Source of the DNA: Flavobacterium sp.
GTDB taxonomy: Bacteria > Bacteroidota > Bacteroidia > Flavobacteriales > Flavobacteriaceae
Assembly (NCBI GenBank): GCA_027484725.1
Contig: JAIXSK010000017.1
Span: 62,001-126,000, forward strand
DNA: 64,000 nucleotides
Direction of reading: 5' to 3'
The notes under the pieces were generated by a model. That model did not search any database and was not told the origin of the DNA. It worked only from the letters and a program-made list of their open reading frames with translations. The translations under genes were made by a program, and so were the position numbers. Shown here in pieces: positions 9,282 through 17,506 of the stretch. Position 1 is the first letter of the stretch; every line of letters starts with the position of its first letter.

Positions 9282-9299
9282 GTGGTTTTAGGTTTAACA

Positions 9300-9319
9300 A
9301 AACTAACAACTGTTAGTTT
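9300..9319. promoter_or_regulatory. Palindromic operator candidate in front of paaE
   Basis: The 20-bp sequence AAACTAACAACTGTTAGTTT is an inverted repeat with one central mismatch (half sites AAACTAACAA and AAACTAACAG). It begins 19 nt before the paaE start codon and covers the expected transcription start of the -7 box at 9326-9333. Size, symmetry and place fit a TetR-type operator, and the TetR-type gene lies directly upstream. Binding is inferred. Confidence 0.7.
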
Positions 9320-9325
9320 ACTATG

Positions 9326-9333
9326 CAAATTTA
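9326..9333 (-). promoter_or_regulatory. -7 box of the paa operon promoter (TAAATTTG)
   Basis: On the minus strand this reads TAAATTTG, an exact match to the Bacteroidota -7 consensus TAnnTTTG. It is 45 nt before paaE, which puts the start of transcription inside the palindrome. I see no convincing -33 TTTG box at the usual spacing. Confidence 0.55.
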
Positions 9334-9402
9334 AACATTATTTCTGAAATGTTACGACAACGTTTGAAAATTTGTAACTGATTGTTAATTAACCACTTTT
9401 AC

Positions 9403-9540
9403 CCTAGCCCTGATTCCTTTGGCTGTCACTTCGTTCGAGTGAAGCGGATATCCTTTTTGCTGAATGGAATTTGATGGATGGACTATGGTTGGCCAGCAAA
9501 AAGATAAGAGCAAAAAGCAGGTTCCCGGCATCTAAAAAAA
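9403..9540 (+). repeat. Intergenic repeat, copy B
   Basis: Between paaE and the TetR gene. Contains CTAGCCCTGAT, a small hairpin CACTTCG/CGAGTG, GAAGCGGATATCCTTTTTGC, and then CAGCAAAAAGATAAGAGC and AAAAAGCAGG. The arms ATCCTTTTTGCTG and CCAGCAAAAAGAT can pair around a 25-30-nt loop. Same motif order as copies A, C and D. No gene is supported in it. Confidence 0.6.
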
Positions 9541-9545
9541 CAAAA

Positions 9546-10118
9546 CTAGCTGACGATTCCTTGCAAGAGCACTTCGGTCATGGCGGTTTTGAGCACCGAT
9601 TCGTTGGGACTTTTCTTTTTTCCGTACCACAAATAGAGCGTTCTGAGCGTTGAAAGTGTGGAGAAAATCACGACCTCAACATTGAGATTTTTGAGCTCAC
9701 CTTGCGCAATACCTTGCTTAATGATGGTTCTGAAATGTTCTTCGTATTCTTCGCGCATTTTGATGAAATAAACCAATTTTTCTTCTTCTAAATGCATCCA
9801 ATCGTTGTTGAGACAAGCCAGCGCATCGGGGTTTCGGACGGTAATGTCAATGTGCAGCTGAATGACTTTTTTGAGCTTTTCGATGGTGGATTCATCTGAA
9901 GAAACAATCTGTAAAATGGTGCTCGTGAATTCTTCGGCAATTTCAATGATGATCAAAACCAGAATTTCTTGCTTGGATTTGATGTGGTTGTATAAACTCG
10001 CCGCTTTGATGTTCATGGCCTGAGCAATATCGCGCATGGTCACGGCGCTGTAGCCCTTTTCTTTGAAGAGCCGGGCGGCTACCGTAATGATTTCGGTTTT
10101 GCGGTCAAGTGGTTTCAT
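9546..10118 (-). CDS. TetR/AcrR-family regulator, probable PaaR-like repressor
   Basis: A 190-residue TetR-family protein. The N-terminal helix-turn-helix is at residues 8-55 (AARLFKEKGYSAVTMRDIAQ, then IKAASLYNHIKSKQEIL); the helical ligand domain follows. It is transcribed in the same direction as paaE, 264 nt upstream, with intergenic repeat B and the palindrome between. Family knowledge: TetR-type PaaR proteins repress paa genes and release DNA on binding phenylacetyl-CoA. That it binds 9300-9319 is inferred. Its own upstream region has TATATTTA, one base off the -7 consensus. Confidence 0.82.
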   Translation of the reverse strand: MKPLDRKTEIITVAARLFKEKGYSAVTMRDIAQAMNIKAASLYNHIKSKQEILVLIIIEIAEEFTSTILQIVSSDESTIEKLKKVIQLHIDITVRNPDALACLNNDWMHLEEEKLVYFIKMREEYEEHFRTIIKQGIAQGELKNLNVEVVIFSTLSTLRTLYLWYGKKKSPNESVLKTAMTEVLLQGIVS

Positions 10119-10149
10119 GGGTTTAAATATAGAATTATTTACCGTTTTA

Positions 10150-10182
10150 TAAACAAAAAACCACGCCTGTGCAGACGTGGTT
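10150..10182 (-). terminator. Rho-independent terminator of the Ig-repeat T9SS gene
   Basis: On the minus strand AACCACG and CGTGGTT pair (with CTG/CAG inside) and are followed by a T-rich run of TTTTTTGTTT type. It lies just after the stop codon at 10209 and before the TetR start. Confidence 0.8.
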
Positions 10183-10208
10183 CAAAACAAATCATCTAAA
10201 AACAAAAA

Positions 10209-13070
10209 TTATTGCTTGATAATTTTGTAGGTTTTGATTTGGTTTTGGATGTGAATGCGCACCAAATAAGTTCCGGTGGCATACGAACTGAAATCTAAAC
10301 TGTGTTCACGGGCTTGTACAAATTCATTCAAAATGACTTGACCGAGCATGTTGTGTACTTCGATTTTATCAATGTTCTCGGTGTATGATATTTGAAGTTG
10401 CTCAACCACCGGATTCGGCCATACTTGCAAGGTTTCAGCGTCAAAGGTTTCATTGCCCAAACAATTGCCCAACACAACGCTTACCGGCAGCCTACTTGGG
10501 CTTTCACACGAACTAAGCGTTTGCGAAGCGTAATAGGTGTTTCCGGACACGAGCAGAGTATTGTCAGGAATGAGATTCCCGCCTGACGGGGCATCATACC
10601 ATTGAATGTTTGAACCTGTAACAACAAGCATCCCAACCGTTTCACCGGCACAGAAACTCTGCGATGAACTTCCGAGCGGAGCAACGGTCGGCAAAATAGT
10701 AGCGGTGACCGGAGTTCGGGCAGATACGCAATTTCCGTTATCGGCTTGAACGTAGTATGTAGTTGTGGCTGATATTACCGGAGTGGTAAAACTGCTTCCT
10801 GAACCTAACAAGGTTCCGCCGGTAGGCACATCAAACCACTGAATAACGCCCGAATCAGTCGTTGCGCCTAAAGTCAACGAGCCTTCGTTGCAACGATTGG
10901 CCGGAACAACCGAAATAATGCTCGGAACCGGATTGTTCATATACACTATCGCAACTCTTGGCGAAATACAGCCATTGCTCACGGCCTCAACATAAAACGT
11001 TTGTGAAGCCCCGCTGACCGGGATGCTGTTTCCGGTAGCAAAAGCGGTTCCACCGCTGGCAACACTGTACCAATAAATGGTTCCGGCATTTGCTGTGGCT
11101 GATAAGGTTCCGCCGTTATTTCCGCAAGTAACAGCACCGGTGGTTGAAGTAATGGTCGGAATGGCATTTACCGTGGCCAAAACCGGAACTCTTACCGATG
11201 TACATCCGGCATTGACTGCCTCAACATAAAAAGTAGTATTGACTGAAATTGAAGGTGTAGTGAAACTGTTACCGGTTCCTAAAACGCTTCCGCCGCTGGC
11301 TACATTATACCAATTCAAATTGCCCACATTGGCTGTGGCCGAAAGGGTAACCGTTCCGGACCCGCAAACGCTGGAAGGCGTGGTCGAAGTGATACTCGGC
11401 GTAGCATTGACCGTGGCCAAAACCGCTACCCTTGGCGAAGTACAGGTTCCGTCAGTGCTTTCAACATAATAATTCGTTGAATTGCTGATGGATGGTGTAA
11501 TCAAACTGTTGCCGCTGCCCAGTAAAGTTCCACCGGTAGCCGCGCTGTACCAGTTCAAAGTTCCGTTAGAAGCTGTTGCTTGAAGTGTTACACTACCTGC
11601 ATCGCATCGAGCAGCCGGCGTGGTTGAAGTGATACTCGGCACTGAATTCACGGTAACAGTTACCGCTGTTCTGGCAGAGGTACAACCGTTATTTGAAGCC
11701 TCAACATAATAAGTGGTGGTGCCAGTCACACTCGGACTAAAACTTGTTCCGGTAAATAAGACCGTGCCTCCGGTAGCAGTTGCATACCAGCTTAAAGTTC
11801 CGGCGCTGGCCGTTGCTTGAATGGTTGCTGAACCTGCTCCGCAACGCGTGGCCGGTGTGGTCGAAGTGATACTCGGAACGGTGTTGATGGTTGCTACCAC
11901 CGGAATTCTCGTTGAAGTACAGCTTTCGGCCGAGGTTGTTTCAGCATAATAAGTTGTAGTGCTACTGATGCTGGGCGTGGTGAATGTGCTTCCGGTGCTG
12001 AGCAAGTTTCCGCCCGTGGCCGCATCGTACCAACGAACAGTTCCGGTGCTTGGATTGGCACTCAATGTTACAATTCCTGCTCCACATCGACTGGCCGGTG
12101 TTCCGGTAAGTGTAGGAACGGTATTAACCGTAGCCAAAACAGCTGTTCTGGATGAAGCAATACAACCGTTGAACGCTTCTGCATAATAAGTGGTGTTTGC
12201 ACTGATGCTGGGCGTGGTAAAAGTGGCTCCGGTTCCGAGCAATGTTCCGCCGCTGGCTTGATTGTACCAACGAACAATTCCACCACTAGTAGCGCTAATG
12301 GTTACTGATCCGGCTCCGCAACGTGCAGCCGGTGTTGTGGCCGTAATGGTTGCTGCCGCACCTACTGTGATGTAAGCCGTTTTGGTTTCGGTATCGCTAC
12401 CGTCAAAATTGAGGGCTTTAAGTGTTACAGCATAAGTTCCGGCCGTGGCATAACGCACAATTGGATTTTGGCTGTTGACTGTTGCAGGTGCTACTACCGT
12501 TCCGCCGGTAAAGGTCCATTCCCAAGCAACGGCTGCTGTTGACAAATCTGTAAATTGAACATCGGTATTCACACAGACCGTGGTAGGCGTCGCCGCAAAA
12601 TCAGCCACCGGTAAAACAATGGCGCAATTTCGGTTTTGATCCATCGAGGCTCCGCTACCTTCGCCGCCAAAATAGGCATAAAATTGGGGTGGAATTGGGC
12701 AAGTCTGATTCTCAAGTGTATGAACACTTTGTCCGTCGCCGCTTCCGCCGGTGTAGGCATACGCGCCCGGCGGCAATCCGCAGGAAGTATTGCTGATGGT
12801 GTGCGCTGAAGCTCCGTCGCCCAAGCCGCCCAGGTAGGCAAAGCCTCCGGGAGGAGTGCTGCAAGTAGCGTTGATTTTGGTATGCACACTGCTGCCTTCG
12901 CCACTTCCGCCAAAATAGGCATAAAAATGAGCCGGGTTTGCACAGACAGAACTCGTGAGTTCATTGAGCGAAGTTCCGTTGGCTGATCCGCCGGTATATT
13001 GGGCGTAAATCGGAAAATGAGCCAGCAGGAATACCATCAACACTTGGTAAAAGTATTTTGTTGATCTCAT
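10209..13070 (-). CDS. Large secreted Ig-repeat/PKD protein with T9SS type A sorting domain
   Basis: 953 residues. A signal peptide covers about 1-23 (MVFLLAHFPIYAQ). Residues 24-145 carry five copies of a glycine-rich motif (YFGGSGEGSSVHT, YLGGLGDGASAHT and so on). A PKD-like domain spans about 155-235. Eight Ig-like (Ig_7/CHU_C-type) repeats of about 78 residues follow, each beginning near RCGAGSVTISA or a variant and containing WY...TGGTLLGTG. The last 75 residues (VWPNPVVEQLQISY to the end TYKIIKQ) are a T9SS CTD that targets the protein to the surface. Probably an adhesin-like or matrix protein; no enzyme domain is seen. It is followed by its own terminator; the 74-nt gap to the preceding gene suggests separate or joint expression with 13146-14603. 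Confidence 0.85.
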   Translation of the reverse strand: MRSTKYFYQVLMVFLLAHFPIYAQYTGGSANGTSLNELTSSVCANPAHFYAYFGGSGEGSSVHTKINATCSTPPGGFAYLGGLGDGASAHTISNTSCGLPPGAYAYTGGSGDGQSVHTLENQTCPIPPQFYAYFGGEGSGASMDQNRNCAIVLPVADFAATPTTVCVNTDVQFTDLSTAAVAWEWTFTGGTVVAPATVNSQNPIVRYATAGTYAVTLKALNFDGSDTETKTAYITVGAAATITATTPAARCGAGSVTISATSGGIVRWYNQASGGTLLGTGATFTTPSISANTTYYAEAFNGCIASSRTAVLATVNTVPTLTGTPASRCGAGIVTLSANPSTGTVRWYDAATGGNLLSTGSTFTTPSISSTTTYYAETTSAESCTSTRIPVVATINTVPSITSTTPATRCGAGSATIQATASAGTLSWYATATGGTVLFTGTSFSPSVTGTTTYYVEASNNGCTSARTAVTVTVNSVPSITSTTPAARCDAGSVTLQATASNGTLNWYSAATGGTLLGSGNSLITPSISNSTNYYVESTDGTCTSPRVAVLATVNATPSITSTTPSSVCGSGTVTLSATANVGNLNWYNVASGGSVLGTGNSFTTPSISVNTTFYVEAVNAGCTSVRVPVLATVNAIPTITSTTGAVTCGNNGGTLSATANAGTIYWYSVASGGTAFATGNSIPVSGASQTFYVEAVSNGCISPRVAIVYMNNPVPSIISVVPANRCNEGSLTLGATTDSGVIQWFDVPTGGTLLGSGSSFTTPVISATTTYYVQADNGNCVSARTPVTATILPTVAPLGSSSQSFCAGETVGMLVVTGSNIQWYDAPSGGNLIPDNTLLVSGNTYYASQTLSSCESPSRLPVSVVLGNCLGNETFDAETLQVWPNPVVEQLQISYTENIDKIEVHNMLGQVILNEFVQAREHSLDFSSYATGTYLVRIHIQNQIKTYKIIKQ

Positions 13071-13145
13071 CTGATTAGATTTTAATGAATAATTTTTTGA
13101 AAGGCAATTGCACTCTTGAGCACAATTAAAAAATCTAATTAGATG

Positions 13146-14603
13146 TTATCGCACACCTCTACCACCGTTTCCGTATGAACGGTTTACCCCAGAATTGATG
13201 ATGCTATATCTATCTGATGTACAGATGTATGGAGAGACATTATAGTAAGAACCACCTCTGTAACCCACTCCGTTAGATGAAGTATTGGCTGTAGGCCAAG
13301 TAGCTTGGTTGGCGGCTCCGGTGGCATCGAGTGTTCCGTCGCCCAAAGTTCCGGTATAAGTAGTTCCGGCTGCATAATAAGTTCCTATCACGGTTTCCCA
13401 GACATTTCCAGACATATCCATTACCCCATAATAACCCGCGCCTGAAGACAATCTTCCGGAAGTTCCGGTAGCCATGGCTCCTACACGAACAGGTCCGAAA
13501 CTAGGACTGGCTGTGTTCACGCCATAAGCACACATACCATTATTGACGGCCACTGAAGGAACTTCATTGGATTGAAAAGCATTGTTCAAAGCATTGCTAT
13601 ACACGGCGGTTACTTGCGTACTTCCCCACGCATATTCACCGGAAACTCTTGGTTGAGGGCCGCGGCAAACTTTTTCAAATTCTAGTTCGGTCATGGGTCT
13701 GAGTGCTGCCCAATCTAAATAAGCTGCCAAATCAAACCAGCCAATCATGTTCATGGCAATGTCTTGTCCGTCGTTGACGCTGTTGGGTGTTCCGGGAGTA
13801 GCATCACATCCAAAAACAGCCGGAATAGCTCCATTGCTGCCCGGAGTTACTATAGATAATCCACAACGATATTGTAAAGAAGTACCGCTGTACATAGCAT
13901 AACTTCCGGCGGCACTGATCGGATCGGTCACCACTCTGTTTTTTTGTTGATCAAATGTCAATGAATTTAAGAAATCAGCATACTGCTCTACCGAAACTTC
14001 ATATTTCATACAGTAAAATGAGTTATACCCCATCGGGAAAGTAGCCGGTATCGAAGAAGAATATGATGGGCTGATGGCGCCTGCGGTGAGTCCGCTGGTT
14101 TGCGCTGTACTGTTGATGGTGACATTGTTGTAGGTATATGAACCCGCACCGTCACCTACCTGAAAATCACCTTGCGGAATATTGACCATTTCAATACCGT
14201 ATACTTTGAAGTTGTAAGTTCCGGCCGGCAAATTCATACTCAAGGTAACTGCAGTGGCTGCGATGTTTCCGCCACCTACCGCACTGCGACGAATAAAAAC
14301 ACCTTTGGCATCAGCCACAGTATCTACCTGTAAAGGAGAACCCGCTGAATGACCTGATGTATTCAGATTGACGTGGTTCCACAATTTGGTGTTGCAATCT
14401 TGATATTTGACAAATACCCAAACAGCATCCCAATTGGCCGGAGCTGCACTGGCATACCAACTGTTTTCCCAACTGATGTTGAAACTGATGTTTGAACCCG
14501 AAACAGAAGTACCGGTAATCTGTACATTGTTGGCCCGAGTGGCCCCCGAGCATAGAGCTATCAAGCACAAAGCCCATTGAAATAATAATTTTTTAGTTTT
14601 CAT
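13146..14603 (-). CDS. Secreted formylglycine-generating-enzyme-like (SUMF1) protein
   Basis: 485 residues with a signal peptide (LLFQWALCLIALCSGATRA). Residues about 25-165 form a beta-rich domain with SWENSWYASAAPANWDAVWV, seen in Bacteroidota FGE-like proteins. Residues about 185-485 are the SUMF1/FGE fold: FYCMKYEVSVEQYADFLNSL, RPMTELEFEKVCRGP, GVMDMSGNVWE, and GYRGGSYYN. The usual closing GFRC(V/A)R is here GRGVR, so the Cys common at that site is absent. Real oxidase activity is unlikely to be safe to infer; many such proteins are structural or sugar-binding relatives. A -7 box (14630-14637) precedes it. Confidence 0.8.
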   Translation of the reverse strand: MKTKKLLFQWALCLIALCSGATRANNVQITGTSVSGSNISFNISWENSWYASAAPANWDAVWVFVKYQDCNTKLWNHVNLNTSGHSAGSPLQVDTVADAKGVFIRRSAVGGGNIAATAVTLSMNLPAGTYNFKVYGIEMVNIPQGDFQVGDGAGSYTYNNVTINSTAQTSGLTAGAISPSYSSSIPATFPMGYNSFYCMKYEVSVEQYADFLNSLTFDQQKNRVVTDPISAAGSYAMYSGTSLQYRCGLSIVTPGSNGAIPAVFGCDATPGTPNSVNDGQDIAMNMIGWFDLAAYLDWAALRPMTELEFEKVCRGPQPRVSGEYAWGSTQVTAVYSNALNNAFQSNEVPSVAVNNGMCAYGVNTASPSFGPVRVGAMATGTSGRLSSGAGYYGVMDMSGNVWETVIGTYYAAGTTYTGTLGDGTLDATGAANQATWPTANTSSNGVGYRGGSYYNVSPYICTSDRYSIINSGVNRSYGNGGRGVR

Positions 14604-14629
14604 ACGTTTTGTTTTTTAATGTTGTACGA

Positions 14630-14637
14630 CAAAAGTA
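14630..14637 (-). promoter_or_regulatory. -7 box TACTTTTG for the SUMF1-like gene
   Basis: Reads TACTTTTG on the minus strand, matching TAnnTTTG, 27 nt before the start codon at 14603. Confidence 0.5.
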
Positions 14638-14745
14638 GATGGGCTATTCTTGGTGAGAAATACGCTGATTTTCGTATTTTAAAAATTTAGTCTGCCTATT
14701 TTTATCAGCGTAACTTTTGTTACAGAACCGTTGCATGCCTCGTTG

Positions 14746-14753
14746 TATTTTTG
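14746..14753 (+). promoter_or_regulatory. -7 box TATTTTTG for the rhodanese gene
   Basis: Exact TAnnTTTG match ending 17 nt before the ATG at 14771. Its place supports that ATG over the in-frame ATG at 14717, which would lie upstream of the promoter. The 17-mer TAACTTTTGTTACAGAA at 14711-14727 lies just upstream. Confidence 0.5.
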
Positions 14754-14770
14754 GCAAAAAATCAAATATT

Positions 14771-15079
14771 ATGGGATTATTGAACCTGCTCGGATTCGGA
14801 GCCAAATCAGACAACTTGAAAGATTTTATAGCGCGCGGAGCTGAAATTATTGATGTGAGAACACACGAAGAATTCGCCTCAGGACACATTCAAGGCGCGA
14901 AAAATATTCCGTTGCAAGTGATTTCAGGAAAAGTAACCGAAATTATCAAACGCAACAAACCGGTCATTGTTTGTTGCCGAAGCGGAATGCGCAGTGCTCA
15001 GGCTGCATCTATTTTGAAAGCCCAAGGGATTGAAGTCATCAACGGCGGTGGTTGGGAAAGTTTGCAACAAAAATTGTAG
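14771..15079 (+). CDS. Single-domain rhodanese-like sulfurtransferase
   Basis: 102 residues beginning MGLLNLLGFG. The rhodanese fold is shown by IIDVRTHEEFASGHIQGAKN and the active loop VCCRSGMRSAQAA, whose CRSGMRS holds the persulfide-forming Cys. Small cytosolic rhodaneses move sulfane sulfur; the exact partner is unknown. Its stop codon abuts the stop of the convergent response regulator with no spare base between them. Upstream in-frame ATGs exist, but the promoter position and the usual family N-terminus argue for 14771. Confidence 0.87.
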   Translation: MGLLNLLGFGAKSDNLKDFIARGAEIIDVRTHEEFASGHIQGAKNIPLQVISGKVTEIIKRNKPVIVCCRSGMRSAQAASILKAQGIEVINGGGWESLQQKL

Positions 15080-15727
15080 CTAAATCAATTTATTGTTGCG
15101 GGCTTTTTGAATGGCTTCAAGCTTGTTGTGCACCTGAAGTTTGGTGTAAATGTTTTCAACATGCTTGCGAATGGTGCCGGCAGATAAAAACAAATTCTCG
15201 GCAATGGCATTGTATTTTAAACCTTTGCTGAGCTGTTCGAGCACTTCAATTTCGCGCGCGGTAAGGGTAACTTCTTCGGCCACTTGCCCATCATCAAAAG
15301 AAACAGGTTCACGCAAAAGCTTGAGCGTTTTTAAAGCAATGGATGGCGTCATGGCGGCGCCTCCGTTGAGCGTCTCGTGTATGCCGTTGAAGAGTTCTTG
15401 CGGATTGACTTCCTTGAGAAAATAACCGTCAGCTCCGGCTTTAATCGATTTAAAAATGTTCTCGTCGTTGTCAAAAACCGTGAGCATGATGATTTTGATT
15501 TGCGGATATTTCTGTTTGATGTGATAGGTTGCGTCAATACCATTCATTTGCGGCATTTCAATATCCATCAGAATCAAATCAACAGCGTGGCTTTTTTCTA
15601 ATTTATCCAGTAATTCCTGTCCGTTGACTGCTGTAAACTTAATGGTGAAATCATCAAAAAAAGATAGCTTTTCTTGGATGGTTTTGATCAGAAATGAGTT
15701 GTCGTCTACTATGGCTATGCGAATCAT
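15080..15727 (-). CDS. LuxR/NarL-type response regulator
   Basis: 215 residues. The receiver domain has the acidic pair in IAIVDDNSF, the phosphate-accepting Asp in LILMDIEMPQMNG and the Lys in GYFLKEVNP. The C-terminal LuxR-type HTH is LTAREIEVLEQLSKGLKYNA followed by GTIRKHVENIYTKL. It is the last gene of an operon with two sensor kinases; the gap to the kinase stop is 9 nt. The target genes are unknown. Confidence 0.92.
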   Translation of the reverse strand: MIRIAIVDDNSFLIKTIQEKLSFFDDFTIKFTAVNGQELLDKLEKSHAVDLILMDIEMPQMNGIDATYHIKQKYPQIKIIMLTVFDNDENIFKSIKAGADGYFLKEVNPQELFNGIHETLNGGAAMTPSIALKTLKLLREPVSFDDGQVAEEVTLTAREIEVLEQLSKGLKYNAIAENLFLSAGTIRKHVENIYTKLQVHNKLEAIQKARNNKLI

Positions 15728-15736
15728 ATCAAAAAT

Positions 15737-17506
15737 TTAAAGGGGTATGTCAAGTGCGATTTTGGTTCCGTTTTCTGCTGATGCTTCTAGGCTAAAAGTT
15801 CCGCCGATTTGTTCTATGCGCTTTTGCATATTCTGCAAACCGTTTCCTTTGAGCACCGTTTCAGGGTCAAAACCACAGCCGTTGTCTTGAATTTTCATAA
15901 CAAATCCGTCTGGTGTTTTTTTGACCTCAATCTGAATTAAGCGGGCATGGGCATATTTAAGCGCATTGTTGACGGCTTCTTGCATGGTTCGGTAGACATT
16001 CATGCCTAAAACCGAACTCAAAACAACCGCATCCAATGCCGCATCTATATCAAAAACTATTTGCGTTTGCTCTTGTGCTGATTGTGCTTTTTCAATAAAG
16101 TTCATCATACGAGCCCTTAAATCTTGAAAGGTCAAATCATGAGCATTCATGGCCCAAATCGTATCGCGCAATTCAATAATGGTTGATTGGGTAAATGCGC
16201 TGATGTTGTTGAGTTTGCCACTGAGTTTTGGGTTCTGAATATCAAAAGCATATTTGAGATTGTCAACCGATGAAATAATAAAAGTAAGTTGCGCCCCGAT
16301 GTTGTCATGCAAATCACGAGAAATATCCAATCGTTGTTCTTGCAATTGATTTTGCGTTTCAATCTGCGCTATGGCTGATTTGAGTTCAAACTCTTGCTTT
16401 TGCTGACGATTTTTGAGTTTTTGCTGACGGTAAAACAAAAACCCCAACAAAGAAACAAATAAAACGACCAGACCCAAACCGGCCATTTGGTAACGAGCGT
16501 TTTTGACTTCGATGTTTTTTTCAAGCAACTCATTTTTGTGTTGTGCAATTTGTTTTTCTTTCTCGTTGGTCTGAAAACGCACTTCAAGTTCAGCAATTTT
16601 GTTGTTGGTTTGCTTGTTGACCAAACTATCCTTAAACTGACTATAGGCTTGATAATGCTTTAAAGCCATTGCTGGGTTTCTGAGTAATTCATAGCAACCA
16701 GAAATGGCTTTATGGCTTTTTTGAATAAAATCAATATATCCTTGTTTTTGGGCTTCATCCAAAGCTTTTTGAAACCAAATTACAGCTAGTTTGGGCTGGT
16801 TCTGCATCAGATAAAAATCGCCGTAGCAACTGTAACTTTCAAGCATGCCCGCAGCATCTTTTCTGAGCATTCTAATCTGTAAAGCGCGGTTGAACAAAGG
16901 TTTGGCTTGATCAAATTCACCTCTGAGCAAATGAATTCCGGCTATGTTGTTCAAACTGTACGGAAGCCCCAAACTGTCATGAATAGATTCTTTGAGCTGC
17001 AATCCTTTTTGATAGTAATACAAAGCAGAGTCTAATGATTGTTGCATTTCTTTGAGCACCCCGTAGTTGTTGTAAATGGTCAATAAAGGCTGAGAAAACT
17101 TACCTTGCTCAGCGATGCGTTTGCCTTTCTGCATATAATACAAGGCGCTTTTCATGTCGCGGTGCTTCATTCGGTAACCGAGTTCACCATAAGCCAAAGC
17201 GAGTTTTTCATTTTGACCCAGTTTTTCATACAAGGCAATAGCTTTGAGTGAATATTGTAGATCGAGCGCGTATTTTCCGAGGGTGTAATAAATGAGGCTC
17301 AAATTGCTGTAGCATTCGGCTTCGCCTGAGACATACCCTATTTTGTGGGCTGATGCTGCATGCGCAAGAAACTTTCTATCAAGTAAAGCCGCCTGAGCAA
17401 CCTTTTGGTCATAAGGCATTTGATTGAGCGCGTCAATTTGCTGTTTAGAATGTGCCATCGGCTGAGGCAAAAACCAAAGAAAAATATAAATCAAACAGCT
17501 CATCAT
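15737..17506 (-). CDS. TPR-type sensor histidine kinase (second of pair)
   Basis: 589 residues. A signal-anchor/signal segment (LIYIFLWFLPQPMAHS) leads into TPR repeats at about 30-320, then one membrane helix (MAGLGLVVLFVSLLGFLFY), a HisKA_3 segment with SRDLHDNIGAQLTFIISSVD (phosphoacceptor His), and a HATPase with MQEAVNNALKYAHA (N box) and IQDNGCGFD (G1). It overlaps the upstream kinase by 4 nt (ATGA), so the two are translationally coupled. It is clearly a paralogue of the neighbour; the kinase cores are nearly superimposable while the TPR sensor parts differ. Confidence 0.9.
   Translation of the reverse strand: MMSCLIYIFLWFLPQPMAHSKQQIDALNQMPYDQKVAQAALLDRKFLAHAASAHKIGYVSGEAECYSNLSLIYYTLGKYALDLQYSLKAIALYEKLGQNEKLALAYGELGYRMKHRDMKSALYYMQKGKRIAEQGKFSQPLLTIYNNYGVLKEMQQSLDSALYYYQKGLQLKESIHDSLGLPYSLNNIAGIHLLRGEFDQAKPLFNRALQIRMLRKDAAGMLESYSCYGDFYLMQNQPKLAVIWFQKALDEAQKQGYIDFIQKSHKAISGCYELLRNPAMALKHYQAYSQFKDSLVNKQTNNKIAELEVRFQTNEKEKQIAQHKNELLEKNIEVKNARYQMAGLGLVVLFVSLLGFLFYRQQKLKNRQQKQEFELKSAIAQIETQNQLQEQRLDISRDLHDNIGAQLTFIISSVDNLKYAFDIQNPKLSGKLNNISAFTQSTIIELRDTIWAMNAHDLTFQDLRARMMNFIEKAQSAQEQTQIVFDIDAALDAVVLSSVLGMNVYRTMQEAVNNALKYAHARLIQIEVKKTPDGFVMKIQDNGCGFDPETVLKGNGLQNMQKRIEQIGGTFSLEASAENGTKIALDIPL

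Noticed and set aside
9410..9540. A terminator for the TetR gene
   Set aside because: The pairing arms ATCCTTTTTGCTG/CCAGCAAAAAGAT are part of the repeat family and not followed by a T tract on the minus strand.
14717..14770. Upstream start of the rhodanese gene at 14717
   Set aside because: The extra 18 residues are Cys/Arg-rich and unlike the family, and the -7 box lies downstream of that ATG.
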